Numbered from the stretch's first letter, positions 26,983 to 36,066 are shown. The stretch is 48,249 nt of DNA from a bacterium (GCA_024680555.1 JAILCC010000004.1:1-48249), one strand, 5' to 3'. The notes: generated by a model not told the origin, from the sequence alone. Numbers and translations: made by a program.

Positions 26983-28747
26983 TTTTAAGGTCTTTTAACA
27001 ATTTTTCAAACTCTTCGTCTTTTTCATAAGAAAGATATTTTTTCAACAATTTTATTTGTTCTTTTGTTTTTCCAATTTCGCCGTAAAACAAAAATAATCT
27101 TTCGTATATAGCTTTATTTTTATTCTCTATACGCAATGCCCTTTGTGCCGTATATATAGCTTTTTCAAACTCTTGGTTCAAAAACAAAATATCAGCAAAC
27201 TCCAAAAGCCACTGGGCATTGTCAGGTTCAAGCGATATCGCAATTGAATAATGCTCCATTGAATTTTTAAATAACGACATTTCTCCCAAAATTTTGGCAC
27301 ATAAATGTTGATATAAGGGATTGTTCTTTTCCAGTTTTACAGCTTCCGAGATGTGTCTTATAGCCAAATCATAATCTTTTTGACGATAGTAAATATTTGC
27401 CAGTTTGTAATATGCAACTATCTCATTCGGGTTAATTTTTAATATTTGCAAATACTTTTCCGATGCAGAATCATAATCTTCCTGAATGTACAAAATCTTT
27501 GCAACGCCGCACAAAGCATTATAATTATTTTTATCCTGCTCCAAAATCTTGTTGTAATAATCAAACGCTTTGGAATATTTTTTTCTTTTCATTTCCAAAT
27601 CTGCAATATATGTAAGCGTTTCAACGGAATGTCCGCCGAGCTCTACCGCCGCTTGGAAACAAACGAGAGCTTCTATCTCCATACCCATCACACTCAAAAT
27701 ATATCCTTTTTTTTGCAAAGCATACAAATTTGAATTGTCCGTCATCAATATCCTGTTAAATGCATCCAATGCCGCACTGTATTTTTTTTCTTTAATGTTT
27801 ATATCACCCAAAAGTCTCAATGCTTCAACGTTTTCTTTATCTGTCGTCAATACATCTTCAATAAGCGTAAATGCTTTTTTAATATCATTTACTGAAAAAT
27901 AATTGTACGCAATAGCCGTCTTTAGGTCGGTATTATCCGGATTTTCGGCAATTGCATTGGACAAAACTTTTATCGCAAGTTTATATTGTTTCAGCATACT
28001 GTAAGAATATGCCAAATGATAAGCTGCCTGCGCATCTTGCGGGACTTTGGAAAGCACATTATTGTACTCATCAACGGCAAGTTCATATCTTTCATATTCA
28101 ATATAAATTTGTCCGAGAATCTTATGAGCTTCCACATTATCCGGCTCAATTAACAGAATATCTACAATATATTTTTGCGTTTCTTCGTATTTTCCTTGTT
28201 CAAAAAGAAGCTTGGCAATAGCAATTTTGGCATCAACATTATCGCAGTTTATTCCGATAGCTTTGTTGTAACAATACATTGCATCTTCTTTTTTACCAAT
28301 TCTATCAGCCATATTCCCCATCACAAGATAATTTGCAGAAGTCGGCTTTATACTTATCAGTTTTGTTTTCAAAAACTCGTATGCTTCTTCATATTTTTGA
28401 GTATTTATATAAACCTGCAGCAATTCTTCCAAAATAGTGGTGTTATTCGGCTCTATTTTCAAAGCATTATTGAGAGTTTCTTCAGCAGCATCATTTTCGT
28501 TAAGCGCAATATAAACCTTGGTTAAATTTATATAATTTTCTATATTTGCAGGCTCAAGCTCAAGAATTTTTTCATAGTTAAAAGCCGCCTTTTCATAGTT
28601 ATTCAAGCACAAATAGCAATGCGCTATTTTGTTGAGGATAAAAACATTATCCCCATCGCAAGAAAGTGCTTTGTAATACTTCTCTATTGCTGTTTTAAAA
28701 TCATTATTTAATAAAAAAGCTCCGGCTTCTTCAAGATTTTTATCCAC
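26957..28747 (-). CDS. TPR-repeat protein
   Basis: This protein of about 596 residues consists almost entirely of tetratricopeptide repeats, roughly 16 units of 34 residues. Examples are FILNKIAHCYLCLNNYEKAAFNYEKIL near the N-terminus and AYYKLANIYYRQKDYDLAIRHISEAV in the second half. I place the start at the GTG at 28747, which follows GGGGGA; a TTG at 28762 has no clear ribosome site. There is no signal peptide or membrane helix, so it is likely a cytoplasmic scaffold. The last 26 bases overlap the histidine kinase gene, so the two are translationally coupled. The partner is unknown; interaction with the kinase is inferred from gene order. Confidence 0.88.
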   Translation of the reverse strand: MDKNLEEAGAFLLNNDFKTAIEKYYKALSCDGDNVFILNKIAHCYLCLNNYEKAAFNYEKILELEPANIENYINLTKVYIALNENDAAEETLNNALKIEPNNTTILEELLQVYINTQKYEEAYEFLKTKLISIKPTSANYLVMGNMADRIGKKEDAMYCYNKAIGINCDNVDAKIAIAKLLFEQGKYEETQKYIVDILLIEPDNVEAHKILGQIYIEYERYELAVDEYNNVLSKVPQDAQAAYHLAYSYSMLKQYKLAIKVLSNAIAENPDNTDLKTAIAYNYFSVNDIKKAFTLIEDVLTTDKENVEALRLLGDINIKEKKYSAALDAFNRILMTDNSNLYALQKKGYILSVMGMEIEALVCFQAAVELGGHSVETLTYIADLEMKRKKYSKAFDYYNKILEQDKNNYNALCGVAKILYIQEDYDSASEKYLQILKINPNEIVAYYKLANIYYRQKDYDLAIRHISEAVKLEKNNPLYQHLCAKILGEMSLFKNSMEHYSIAISLEPDNAQWLLEFADILFLNQEFEKAIYTAQRALRIENKNKAIYERLFLFYGEIGKTKEQIKLLKKYLSYEKDEEFEKLLKDLKNGNKNDDK

Positions 28748-28822
28748 ATTTCCCCCGCTCAATCAGCTTCAATGTCATCTTATCATAGCCGAAACTTTCT
28801 TGCAAAAATTTAAAGTAAATAA

Positions 28823-28981
28823 TTATTGTTCCACAAAATTAGATTTATCTACGCTGCACAACGGACAAACCCAATCCTCAGGAAGCGCATCAAAAGCCGT
28901 TCCTGCAGCAATACCATTGTCAGGATCACCAACTTCGGGGTCATATACATAACCGCATACTGAACATTCATATTTTTTCAT
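28823..28981 (-). CDS. Rubredoxin
   Basis: This 52-residue rubredoxin carries one iron on four cysteines. The pairs are C6-x2-C9 ([12 protein letters not shown]) and C39-x2-C42 ([10 protein letters not shown]), with the usual GDPDNGI and FDALPEDW between them. AGAGG lies about 6 bases before the ATG. It transfers electrons in the cytoplasm, classically from a flavoprotein reductase to flavodiiron proteins or rubrerythrins; a flavodiiron gene is at 6141-7328. It may be read from its own AT-rich upstream region (a TATAAT lies about 30 bases before the start) or by read-through from the promoter at 29156-29184. Confidence 0.97.
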   Translation of the reverse strand: MKKYECSVCGYVYDPEVGDPDNGIAAGTAFDALPEDWVCPLCSVDKSNFVEQ

Positions 28982-29056
28982 GACAACCTCTCTTTCTTTT
29001 GTATATTATATTTTACCTGAAAATATTAAATCCGTAAACAGACTGAATATTAAGGT

Positions 29057-29149
29057 AAAAAAAAACCACCTGTTGGGGTGGTGTGTTTTCTGCATCCTAA
29101 TGGTCTCTTCTTTTCGGGATAACCCGAAATCAATTAGTGTTTCATTTAC
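29057..29149 (-). ncRNA. Candidate small RNA (~93 nt) with own promoter and terminator
   Basis: On the minus strand a strong promoter (29156-29184) is followed by about 93 bases that end in an intrinsic terminator: ACCACC/GGTGGT hairpin (29065-29082) and nine Ts (complement of A29057-29065). Inside is a second stem TTTCGGG/CCCGAAA (29112-29129) with an ATAA/TTAT loop. It has no reading frame worth naming. It could be a free small RNA or a regulated leader of rubredoxin, whose ATG lies 76 bases beyond the terminator. I recognise no known RNA family. The rest of the gap up to nadB (29185-29446) holds one dyad (29342-29364) and no clear gene. Confidence 0.55.
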
Positions 29150-29155
29150 ACTAAT
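29133..29155. promoter_or_regulatory. Inverted repeat over the small-RNA start site
   Basis: ATTAGTGT (29133-29140) and ACACTAAT (29148-29155) are perfect 8-bp arms around a 7-base centre. They lie directly downstream of the -10 element, so they cover the predicted transcription start. The position suits a repressor operator; the regulator is unknown. Confidence 0.5.
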
Positions 29156-29184
29156 AATTTAGCAGATTGGGTATTTTTTGTCAA
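29156..29184 (-). promoter_or_regulatory. Strong promoter driving the small RNA or rubredoxin leader
   Basis: On the minus strand a perfect TTGACA (29184-29179) is followed after 17 bases by TAAATT (29161-29156). Transcription should start near 29149. Confidence 0.65.
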
Positions 29185-29341
29185 GCATTTTTTATAATTT
29201 CTTTACAAATTCAGCATATTCCCCTAAAACAGTGTGTTTCAGACTATTTTGCCTCCAATATACAAAAGTTAAAAATTTTATATCGCAGCCAAATGCCTAT
29301 AAATCCAATGCCGGCAAGCAGAAAAGCCCTATGCTCCCCCC

Positions 29342-29364
29342 TGTCAATAATTGTATATTTGACA
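29342..29364. promoter_or_regulatory. Dyad upstream of nadB
   Basis: TGTCAA (29342-29347) and TTGACA (29359-29364) are inverted arms with an 11-base centre, about 85 bases before nadB. It could be an operator for an NAD-biosynthesis repressor, or chance; the second arm also resembles a -35 element, but no good -10 follows. Confidence 0.3.
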
Positions 29365-29446
29365 CTTATTATATCATTTCCGACTACTTGCGCATGTCTT
29401 TTTTTAGGTCTATACTTCAATAGATAACAGTTTTAGGACAGTTTTC

Positions 29447-31063
29447 ATGGAAACGGAACACTATTCTCTTATAGTTATAGGAAGCGGAATATCTGGCTTA
29501 TATGCTGCCCTTAGGGTAAATGAGCGGCTGGGGTTGAAAAACATCTTAATTCTTACAAAATCGGAATTAAAAGAAAGCAACTCTACACACGCACAAGGTG
29601 GCATAGCTTCTGTCCTTCCGGAAAACAAAGATGATTCCGTTGAACTCCATGTAAAAGACACACTAAAAGCAGGGGCAGGCTTGTCCAGTCCGAGTGTTTC
29701 AACTTTCATATCAGAACGTGGGGCAAAAATAATTGATGACCTGATAAAAAAGGGAGTGCTTTTTGACAGAGATGCAGAACAAAAAATAGCCCTGACTTTG
29801 GAAGCTGCCCACAGTGTCAGAAGAATTCTCCATGCCGGCGGTGATGCTACAGGACGTTTTATAGGTCAGGCTCTTGCCAAAAAAGTCATTAGCAACCCCG
29901 ATATAGAAGTTCGCCCATACACACAGGCAGTAGAGCTCCTTGTTGATGAGGATAATACATGCCATGGCGTAATCGGATTTGATGAAAAATCAAAAAAACA
30001 TATCGCATTTATTGCAGATGCTACGGTAATTGCAACGGGCGGTATAGGTCAAATATATGCACAAACAACAAACCCTGATGTTGCTACTGCTGATGGTATG
30101 GCTATAGCATACAACGCTGGGGCAAGGCTTCAAGACATGGAATTTATACAATTTCACCCGACAACATTCCGAATTGATGGAGAAAAGAATAACTTCCTTA
30201 TATCGGAAGCCGTCAGGGGAGAAGGAGCAAAACTAAAAAACTTCAAGGGAGAAGAATTTGCTAAAAAATATAACGAAAAAGGAGAACTCGCACCGAGAGA
30301 TATTGTAACCCGAGCAATATATTTTGAAATAAAAGAAACAGGCAGCGATAAAATATTTTTAGATGCCACAAAAATCGACAAAGCTCACCTCCTAAAAAGG
30401 TTTCCTAGCATTTCTCAAAAATGCCTTGAACACGGAATAGATATTACAAAAGATTTAATTCCTGTATCCCCAGCAGCACACTACTTTATGGGCGGAATAA
30501 AAGTGGAAACCTCCGGCAAAACCGATATTAAAAACCTTTTTGCATCGGGTGAAGTAAGCTGCACATCGCTACATGGTGCAAATCGTCTTGCAAGCAATTC
30601 CCTCCTAGAATGTGTTGTTCTGTCGGATGAACTTGCCAGAAACGTAAAACCGTTAAAATCCGATTTTAAGGTTGAGAATTCAAATAAAATATCCGATGCA
30701 ATAAAAAAATATGATTTAAAACAGGATAAAATCGCTAATCAGGCAGAATTAAGAAAATCTCTCAAAGAGACAATGTGGCTGAATGCCGGCATAATCAGAA
30801 ATCAAGAAAAATTGTCAAAAGCATTGAATGATATAAAGGAAATCAAAAAACAAATTGACGGCGAGGTGTTTTCAAGTATTGAAGAATACGAATTAAAAAA
30901 TATGCTTACAATTGCAGAAATCATTGTTAAATCCGCATTAGCAAGAAAAGAAAGCAGAGGCTCTCACTACAGAAATGATTATTTAGAGACATCAACCACA
31001 GCAAAACACAGTTTTACTTCAAAAGACAGGAAAGACAAAAATGACGAAATATATTTTGAATGA
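29447..31063 (+). CDS. nadB: L-aspartate oxidase
   Basis: This 538-residue FAD enzyme oxidises L-aspartate to iminoaspartate, the first step of de novo NAD synthesis. In anaerobes it can use fumarate in place of O2. The N-terminal FAD loop is IGSGISGLYAAL (about 11-22). Family landmarks follow: STHAQGGIA, the HAGGDATGR region, EFIQFHPTTF, EAVRGEGA, LAPRDIVTRAI, HYFMGGI and SLHGANRLASNSLLE near FAD/substrate. Length and motifs are normal. The gene overlaps nadC by 23 bases. NadA, the [4Fe-4S] quinolinate synthase that should use the product, is not in this window. Confidence 0.96.
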   Translation: METEHYSLIVIGSGISGLYAALRVNERLGLKNILILTKSELKESNSTHAQGGIASVLPENKDDSVELHVKDTLKAGAGLSSPSVSTFISERGAKIIDDLIKKGVLFDRDAEQKIALTLEAAHSVRRILHAGGDATGRFIGQALAKKVISNPDIEVRPYTQAVELLVDEDNTCHGVIGFDEKSKKHIAFIADATVIATGGIGQIYAQTTNPDVATADGMAIAYNAGARLQDMEFIQFHPTTFRIDGEKNNFLISEAVRGEGAKLKNFKGEEFAKKYNEKGELAPRDIVTRAIYFEIKETGSDKIFLDATKIDKAHLLKRFPSISQKCLEHGIDITKDLIPVSPAAHYFMGGIKVETSGKTDIKNLFASGEVSCTSLHGANRLASNSLLECVVLSDELARNVKPLKSDFKVENSNKISDAIKKYDLKQDKIANQAELRKSLKETMWLNAGIIRNQEKLSKALNDIKEIKKQIDGEVFSSIEEYELKNMLTIAEIIVKSALARKESRGSHYRNDYLETSTTAKHSFTSKDRKDKNDEIYFE

Positions 31064-31883
31064 TTTTATTGTTGAAGAACACGTAAAAAACGCCCTAAAA
31101 GAAGATATCGGTTTTTGGGATATAACTTCAAACACTATCTTTGAAGATGATTACATTGTTAAAGCAAAACTAAATTCAAGGGCAGACGGTATTTTGTGCG
31201 GCGTTAACGTTGTAAAAAAGATTTACGAAATTCTTAATCCTAAAATTGAGGTAAAAATTCTCATAAATGACGGTGAAAAAATAGCAAAAGGCTCTTTAAT
31301 CGCAGAAATAAAAGGTTCTTGCAAAGATATTTTGATGGGAGAAAGGGTTGCACTGAACTATGTTCAAAGAATGAGCGCAATAGCCACCCTCGCAAATAAA
31401 TATGCTCAGGCGGTAAAACCATACAAAGCCAAGGTTGTGGATACAAGGAAAACCACACCATTATTCAGAGCTTTTGAAAAATATGCCGTTATTACAGGCG
31501 GCGCAGCTCTCCACAGATTTAATCTTTCAGATTGCGTAATGATAAAAGATAACCATATTGAGTACGCAGGCAGCATAAAAAATGCAGTAGAAAAAGTAAA
31601 AGCCAATGTTTCTCACGCACACAAAATTGAGGTTGAAACCGAAAATTTCAAACAGGTGAAAGAAGCTCTTGAAGCCGGTGCAGATATAATTATGCTAGAC
31701 AATATGAGTCTTGAGGAAATGAAAAAATCCGTTGAATATATAAACGGCAGGGCTATTGTAGAGGCAAGCGGAAACGTAACGTTGGACACAATAAATTCCA
31801 TTGCCGCAACAGGAGTGGATATCATTTCCACCAGCGCAATGCAATCAAAAGCAGGAACCCTTGACTTAGGTTTGGATGTCTAA
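31041..31883 (+). CDS. nadC: Quinolinate phosphoribosyltransferase
   Basis: This 280-residue enzyme converts quinolinate and PRPP to nicotinate mononucleotide. The signature regions VVDTRKTTPLFRAFEKYAV, GGAALHRFNLSDCVMIKDNHI, KIEVETENFKQVKEAL and DIIMLDNMS are present, as is the C-terminal VEASGNVTLDTI. Length is typical. It overlaps the end of nadB by 23 bases, so the two are co-translated. Its stop overlaps by 3-4 bases the stop of the convergent gene at 31880. Confidence 0.96.
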   Translation: MTKYILNDFIVEEHVKNALKEDIGFWDITSNTIFEDDYIVKAKLNSRADGILCGVNVVKKIYEILNPKIEVKILINDGEKIAKGSLIAEIKGSCKDILMGERVALNYVQRMSAIATLANKYAQAVKPYKAKVVDTRKTTPLFRAFEKYAVITGGAALHRFNLSDCVMIKDNHIEYAGSIKNAVEKVKANVSHAHKIEVETENFKQVKEALEAGADIIMLDNMSLEEMKKSVEYINGRAIVEASGNVTLDTINSIAATGVDIISTSAMQSKAGTLDLGLDV

Positions 31884-32311
31884 ACTTGAAATTCAACTTT
31901 TCTTGAGGGCGCATATTGAAGACGGTGCGCAGGATCTTTTTTGCAGTAGTGAATATATCCGTTTTGTCCTATCAAAAAGTCCATAACTTTTTCTTTCAAA
32001 CTTTTATCGCTTAACTCAAACCACAGTGAATGGCGTTTGTAATCCGAACGTACAGCATCCGGACGCATTGATTTTATTTTTTCAAAATCTGATATCAGGG
32101 GAGTCGTTGTAATTCTTATGTGCTTATGACCGTTTGAACCAACAGGTCTTGCTATATCCGCAAAAACGCACAAGGTTCTGCCTTCCGTTTCATCAATTGC
32201 ACCGATGAGTCGTCCCACTATACGTTGTTCCCTTCTCGTTAACAAATTGCCTTGTTTATTTAAGCAGCAAAACCTTCCGAAATTCTGATTTTGAACATTT
32301 GAAATTTGCAT
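31880..32311 (-). CDS. Hypothetical protein, MQISNVQNQNFG start
   Basis: This protein of about 143 residues is of unknown function. I choose the ATG at 32311, which has AAGGA 6-7 bases upstream. The longer frame to 32455 would run through the terminator of oadB and into that gene. The N-terminus MQISNVQNQNFG is of a type I associate with many small Melainabacteria proteins. The body is basic and soluble (RREQRIVGRLIGAIDE, CVFADIARPVGSNGHKHIRIT, YKRHSLWFELSDKSLKEKVMDFL). There is no signal peptide. A small hairpin GGGCAAA/TTTGCCC (32354-32373) lies upstream. It is convergent with nadC and overlaps its stop. Confidence 0.6.
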   Translation of the reverse strand: MQISNVQNQNFGRFCCLNKQGNLLTRREQRIVGRLIGAIDETEGRTLCVFADIARPVGSNGHKHIRITTTPLISDFEKIKSMRPDAVRSDYKRHSLWFELSDKSLKEKVMDFLIGQNGYIHYCKKDPAHRLQYAPSRKVEFQV

Positions 32312-32376
32312 GTTTTGTCCTTTAAAATATTTTATCTCCCTCATATTAAAGTCGGGCAAAATTTTTTTTGCCCAAT

Positions 32377-32408
32377 AAAAAAGCGACTTCATCTGAAATC
32401 GCTTTTTA
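32377..32408 (-). terminator. Terminator after oadB
   Basis: AAAAAGCGA and TCGCTTTTT form a hairpin around a 12-base loop that has further pairing. A-run and T-run flank it, so it can work in both directions. It ends the oadG-oadA-oadB transcript. Confidence 0.8.
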
Positions 32409-32426
32409 TAATTATTTAAAAAATTA

Positions 32427-33605
32427 TTAGTGTCCGCAAGTTGCAAGAAGAACACCTGCCGCTACGGCAGAACCGATTACGCCTGCTACGTTAGGTCCCA
32501 TAGCATGCATCAGCAAGAAGTTTTGCGGATTTGCTTCCAAACCTACTTTGTTAGCAACTCTGGCAGCCATAGGAACTGCGGAAACACCTGCCGAACCGAT
32601 AAGCGGATTGATTTTTTCTTTTAAGAAAAGGTTCATAAATTTTGCCATCAATACACCGCCTGCGGTTGCAACCGAAAATGCAACTACACCCAAAAACATA
32701 ATAAATATTGTTTGTACAGTCAAAAACTGGTCTGCGGAAAGTTTTGAACCAACGGACAACCCCAAGAAAATTGTTACAATATTGATTAGAGCATTTTGCA
32801 TTGTATCTGATAATCTGTCAACAACACCACATTCCTTGCAAAGGTTTCCGAATGTCAACATACCGACCAACGGACAAGCATCAGGAAGCAATATTGCACA
32901 AAGAATAAGAACAGTAATCGGGAAAACAATTTTTTCTCTTTTGGTAACGTTCCGCAATTGCGTCATCTTGATTTCACGTTCAGCTTTTGTTGTAAGAGCT
33001 TTCATAATCGGCGGTTGAATAACAGGGACCAATGCCATATATGAATATGCCGCAACAGCAATCGCACCCAACAATTCCGGCGCAAGTTTGCTTGTTACGA
33101 AAATCGAAGTAGGACCGTCAGCACCGCCTATAATACCGATAGATGCTGCCTGCGGTATAGAAAACCCGAATATGCATAATGCCATCAACAACGCACCAAA
33201 AATACCAAACTGTGCCGCACCACCCAATAAAAGGGTTTTTGGGTTGGCAATCAACGGACCAAAATCGGTCATAGCACCTACACCCATAAATATAATCAAT
33301 GGGAACAAACCCTTGTGAATACCTATTTCATATACAATTCCCAAAAATCCATTCGGACCTGCGATATCAGCAACGGGAATATTTGATAGCAAGCCGCCAA
33401 ATGCAATAGGAACAAGCAATAGGGGTTCGTATTGTTTTTTTATACCCAGCCACAATAAAGCCAAACACACCAATATCATTATCGGCGAACCGAATTGGTG
33501 CAGAAATTGTTCGATACCGTTTGTAATATTAGGGTCAGGAGCTTTTACAAAATTCATTATTCCTGTGGAGTTCCAAAGATTTAAAAATCCATCCGCTAAA
33601 TTCAT
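32427..33605 (-). CDS. oadB: Na+-pumping decarboxylase beta subunit
   Basis: This 392-residue integral membrane subunit belongs to the sodium ion-translocating decarboxylases. It takes CO2 from carboxybiotin and moves Na+ out of the cell. It has about ten hydrophobic segments. The conserved [12 protein letters not shown] motif (159-170) includes the Na+-site aspartate D163. [11 protein letters not shown] and the C-terminal [15 protein letters not shown] are also family-typical. The gene starts 9 bases after oadA and has a GGAGG-like site. With oadA and oadG it forms one operon. Confidence 0.95.
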   Translation of the reverse strand: MNLADGFLNLWNSTGIMNFVKAPDPNITNGIEQFLHQFGSPIMILVCLALLWLGIKKQYEPLLLVPIAFGGLLSNIPVADIAGPNGFLGIVYEIGIHKGLFPLIIFMGVGAMTDFGPLIANPKTLLLGGAAQFGIFGALLMALCIFGFSIPQAASIGIIGGADGPTSIFVTSKLAPELLGAIAVAAYSYMALVPVIQPPIMKALTTKAEREIKMTQLRNVTKREKIVFPITVLILCAILLPDACPLVGMLTFGNLCKECGVVDRLSDTMQNALINIVTIFLGLSVGSKLSADQFLTVQTIFIMFLGVVAFSVATAGGVLMAKFMNLFLKEKINPLIGSAGVSAVPMAARVANKVGLEANPQNFLLMHAMGPNVAGVIGSAVAAGVLLATCGH

Positions 33606-33614
33606 CTTTGCCTC

Positions 33615-35417
33615 CTATCCCACATAAGCCATTACTTGTGCCGTTTCAACCTTATCACCGTTTGAAACATTTACTGAAGTAACCGTACCTGCAACGGGTG
33701 ATTTGATTTCAGTTTCCATTTTCATAGCTTCAATTACAAACAATGTTTGATTTTCTTCAACGCTATCACCATCTGAAATAAGAACTTTTAAAACGTTACC
33801 AGGCATTGGAGAAGTGATTTCGGTACCTTGACCTGTTGCAGATGATGAAGATTTTTCCGCAATTCCTTCTTTAACGTCAACGTCGTATGATTTGCCGTTA
33901 ACAACTGCTTTATTACCCTCAAATTTAACAGCATAAGATTTTCCGTTAACGCTGACAGTGTATGCATCCGCTTTTGCCGCAGCAGATGTTTTCTTTTGAT
34001 TTGCACTCTTATCAACTGATACAACACCTTTACCAAGCAAGAAATTGATGCCTTTGTCTTCCTTAGCATCTTTACATGCTGCGGCGATGAAAAGGTTTTC
34101 ATCCGTAATGGGAAGCCCTGCGGCTTTTAATCTTTCTTCCGCAGCCTTTAAGCCTTTTTCGGGGTCTTGTTCATTCAAATCAACAACTTTTTCTGTTGTC
34201 GGTTTGAGTCCTGTTTTTTCTTCCGCCCATTTAACAAGTTCGGGGTCAGGTTCACAAGGAGTTTGGCCGAAGTACCCGAGGAGCATTTTTGCATAACCGG
34301 GGTTCGCTTGTGCCCAAGGTTCTGTAATTGCATTTAAGAACGATTGTTGTGCATAGAATTGAGAAACAGGAGTTACAGAAGTTGCAAAACCGCCTCTTGA
34401 AACAACCTCTTTCATGTTTTTGATAAGTGCAGGGAATTTGTCTAACATTCCCATATCTTTAAGTTGGTTAATCGTTGTTGTTGTAGCGCCACCAGGAAGC
34501 GGAGCTTGTATCAACAAGGGATTTACCGCCAAAGCCGTCGGAGAAATCGCATAATCTTTCATACATTCTTTGAAGATTTCTTCGGTTTCCATAATTTTTC
34601 CTATATCAAGTCCGAGGTCATAATCTGTTCCCCTCAAAGCATGCCACATAGAGATAATATCGGGTTGACCTGTTCCGCCTGATACAGGCTTCATAGCAAG
34701 GTCGATACCGTCTGCACCGCCATCAAGTGCTGCCAAGTATGCAGCCAAACCCGTTCCTGCCGTTTCATGAGAGTGGAAACGGATGTGCGCATCTTTTCCG
34801 AGAATTTCACGAGCCATTTTTACTGTTTCATAAACTTTTCTCGGGTGAGAAGTACCTGATGCATCTTTGAATGCAAGGCTGTCAAACGGAATACCCGCAT
34901 CAAGAATATTTCTTAAAACTTTTTCGTAAAAAGCAACGTCATGTGCGCCTTCGCAACCGTAAGGAAGTTCCATCATGGTAATTGTCACTTCGTGCTTCAT
35001 GCCGTGTTTTTTAATGCTATTTGCGGAATCAATGAGGTTATTTACGTCATTCAGAGCGTCGAAGTTTCTGATTGTTGTTACGCCGTGTTTTTTAAATGTT
35101 TTAGCGTGCAAATCAATAACATCTCGAGGCTGCGAGTTTAAACCTACAACATTTACACCTCTTGAAAGCGATTGAAGTTCAACATCAGGACCGACTGTAG
35201 CCCTGATTTTATCCATTGTTTCAAAAGCATTTTCATTACAAAAGAAAATAGGAGCTTGAAATCTTGCGCCGCCTGCAGTTTCAAAACGTTTTATACCTGC
35301 ATTTACGGCAGCTTCCAATGCAGGAAGAAAATCATCTACAAGAACTTTTGCCCCGTAAATTGATTGGAAACCGTCTCTAAACGACGTATCCATTACTTTA
35401 ATAAGTTTTTTTGCCAT
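33615..35417 (-). CDS. oadA: Oxaloacetate decarboxylase alpha subunit (carboxyltransferase + biotin carrier)
   Basis: This 600-residue subunit transfers the carboxyl group of oxaloacetate to biotin. The TIM-barrel carboxyltransferase (about 1-300) begins MDTSFRDGFQSIYG and has FKDASGT with the conserved lysine and the metal ligands HSH in RFHSHETAG. A conserved carboxylase domain follows (about 300-460). A linker rich in Ala, Ser and Lys leads to the C-terminal biotinyl domain with EAMKMETE, biotinylated at K566. The closest alternatives are pyruvate carboxylase subunit B or another Na+ decarboxylase, but the neighbours OadG and OadB favour oxaloacetate decarboxylase. The gene lies 18 bases after oadG. 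Confidence 0.9.
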   Translation of the reverse strand: MAKKLIKVMDTSFRDGFQSIYGAKVLVDDFLPALEAAVNAGIKRFETAGGARFQAPIFFCNENAFETMDKIRATVGPDVELQSLSRGVNVVGLNSQPRDVIDLHAKTFKKHGVTTIRNFDALNDVNNLIDSANSIKKHGMKHEVTITMMELPYGCEGAHDVAFYEKVLRNILDAGIPFDSLAFKDASGTSHPRKVYETVKMAREILGKDAHIRFHSHETAGTGLAAYLAALDGGADGIDLAMKPVSGGTGQPDIISMWHALRGTDYDLGLDIGKIMETEEIFKECMKDYAISPTALAVNPLLIQAPLPGGATTTTINQLKDMGMLDKFPALIKNMKEVVSRGGFATSVTPVSQFYAQQSFLNAITEPWAQANPGYAKMLLGYFGQTPCEPDPELVKWAEEKTGLKPTTEKVVDLNEQDPEKGLKAAEERLKAAGLPITDENLFIAAACKDAKEDKGINFLLGKGVVSVDKSANQKKTSAAAKADAYTVSVNGKSYAVKFEGNKAVVNGKSYDVDVKEGIAEKSSSSATGQGTEITSPMPGNVLKVLISDGDSVEENQTLFVIEAMKMETEIKSPVAGTVTSVNVSNGDKVETAQVMAYVG

Positions 35418-35435
35418 TTTTATATCCTCATAAAA

Positions 35436-35654
35436 TTATAATCTTTTTGTTGCCGCAATAGCGACTGCAATTTCCGCATCATCAGATGCAGAAACCTTTT
35501 TCACCGGAGCAGCCTCAACTGCAACCTCGGGGAAAAATTTATTTATTACCCCTAAAACTTTATACGTTATACCCATAGTAAAAATAAGAATAACGAGGAA
35601 AGAGAATACCGTTCCCATCCCCATAATGAGAAGTGTTAATCCTACTTTTATCAT
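35436..35654 (-). CDS. oadG: Na+-pumping decarboxylase gamma subunit
   Basis: This 72-residue small membrane subunit has one N-terminal helix (LTLLIMGMGTVFSFLVILIF), the usual OadG pattern, and an Ala/Val/Lys-rich tail. It holds the alpha and beta subunits together and assists assembly. TAGGAGG gives a strong start. It is first in the operon, with a good promoter upstream (35713-35741). Confidence 0.85.
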   Translation of the reverse strand: MIKVGLTLLIMGMGTVFSFLVILIFTMGITYKVLGVINKFFPEVAVEAAPVKKVSASDDAEIAVAIAATKRL

Positions 35655-35712
35655 ATTGCCTCCTAGAAGTTCTCTCTGTATTTTTGAATAGAAAAATTAC
35701 CTATCCATGTTC

Positions 35713-35741
35713 ATTAAATAACAAACACGACAGATAGTCAA
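35713..35741 (-). promoter_or_regulatory. Promoter of the oadGAB operon
   Basis: On the minus strand TTGACT (35741-35736) is followed after 17 bases by TTTAAT (35718-35713), about 60 bases before oadG. Confidence 0.6.
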
Positions 35742-35867
35742 AGCAGATTTTGCGTAGGCTGACTCCGAACAAAAGGAGGAAGAACGCCGAAGTACTTGCA
35801 AAAAAATATTTCTTTGTTACTATTGAGGAGTAAACAAAAATTTCCCGTAAAGGTGGTGTTAAAAAGA

Positions 35868-36050
35868 ATGTCAGAAGTTAAGGTTGGCGAAAACGAAAGC
35901 ATAGAAAGCGCTTTAAAACGTTTCAAAAAGAAAGTTCAAAAAGCGGGCATATTATCAGAAATCAAACGCAGAGAAAGATATGAAAAACCGAGCGTTAAAA
36001 GAAAAAGAAAACAAGAAGCCGCTAGAAAAAGAAACAGAAAATTCTACTAA
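35868..36050 (+). CDS. rpsU: Ribosomal protein S21
   Basis: This 60-residue small-subunit protein is basic at its C-terminus. The start [19 protein letters not shown] aligns with bacterial S21, especially the cyanobacterial type; the in-frame ATG at 35796 would add 24 residues with no match. AAGGTGG lies 11 bases upstream. A second GAGGAG at 35825-35830 is too far away. A possible promoter is TTGCAA with TACTAT 16 bases on (about 35787-35814). A strong terminator follows. Confidence 0.93.
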   Translation: MSEVKVGENESIESALKRFKKKVQKAGILSEIKRRERYEKPSVKRKRKQEAARKRNRKFY

Positions 36051-36066
36051 TAAATTTTAAAAGCTT

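Noticed and set aside
29192..29242. A 16-codon minus-strand peptide with GGAGG and a CTG start
   Set aside because: It is too short, has a rare start codon and no supporting evidence.
32312..32455. Longer N-terminus of the 143-residue protein
   Set aside because: It would run through the oadB terminator and into oadB; the ATG at 32311 has its own ribosome site.
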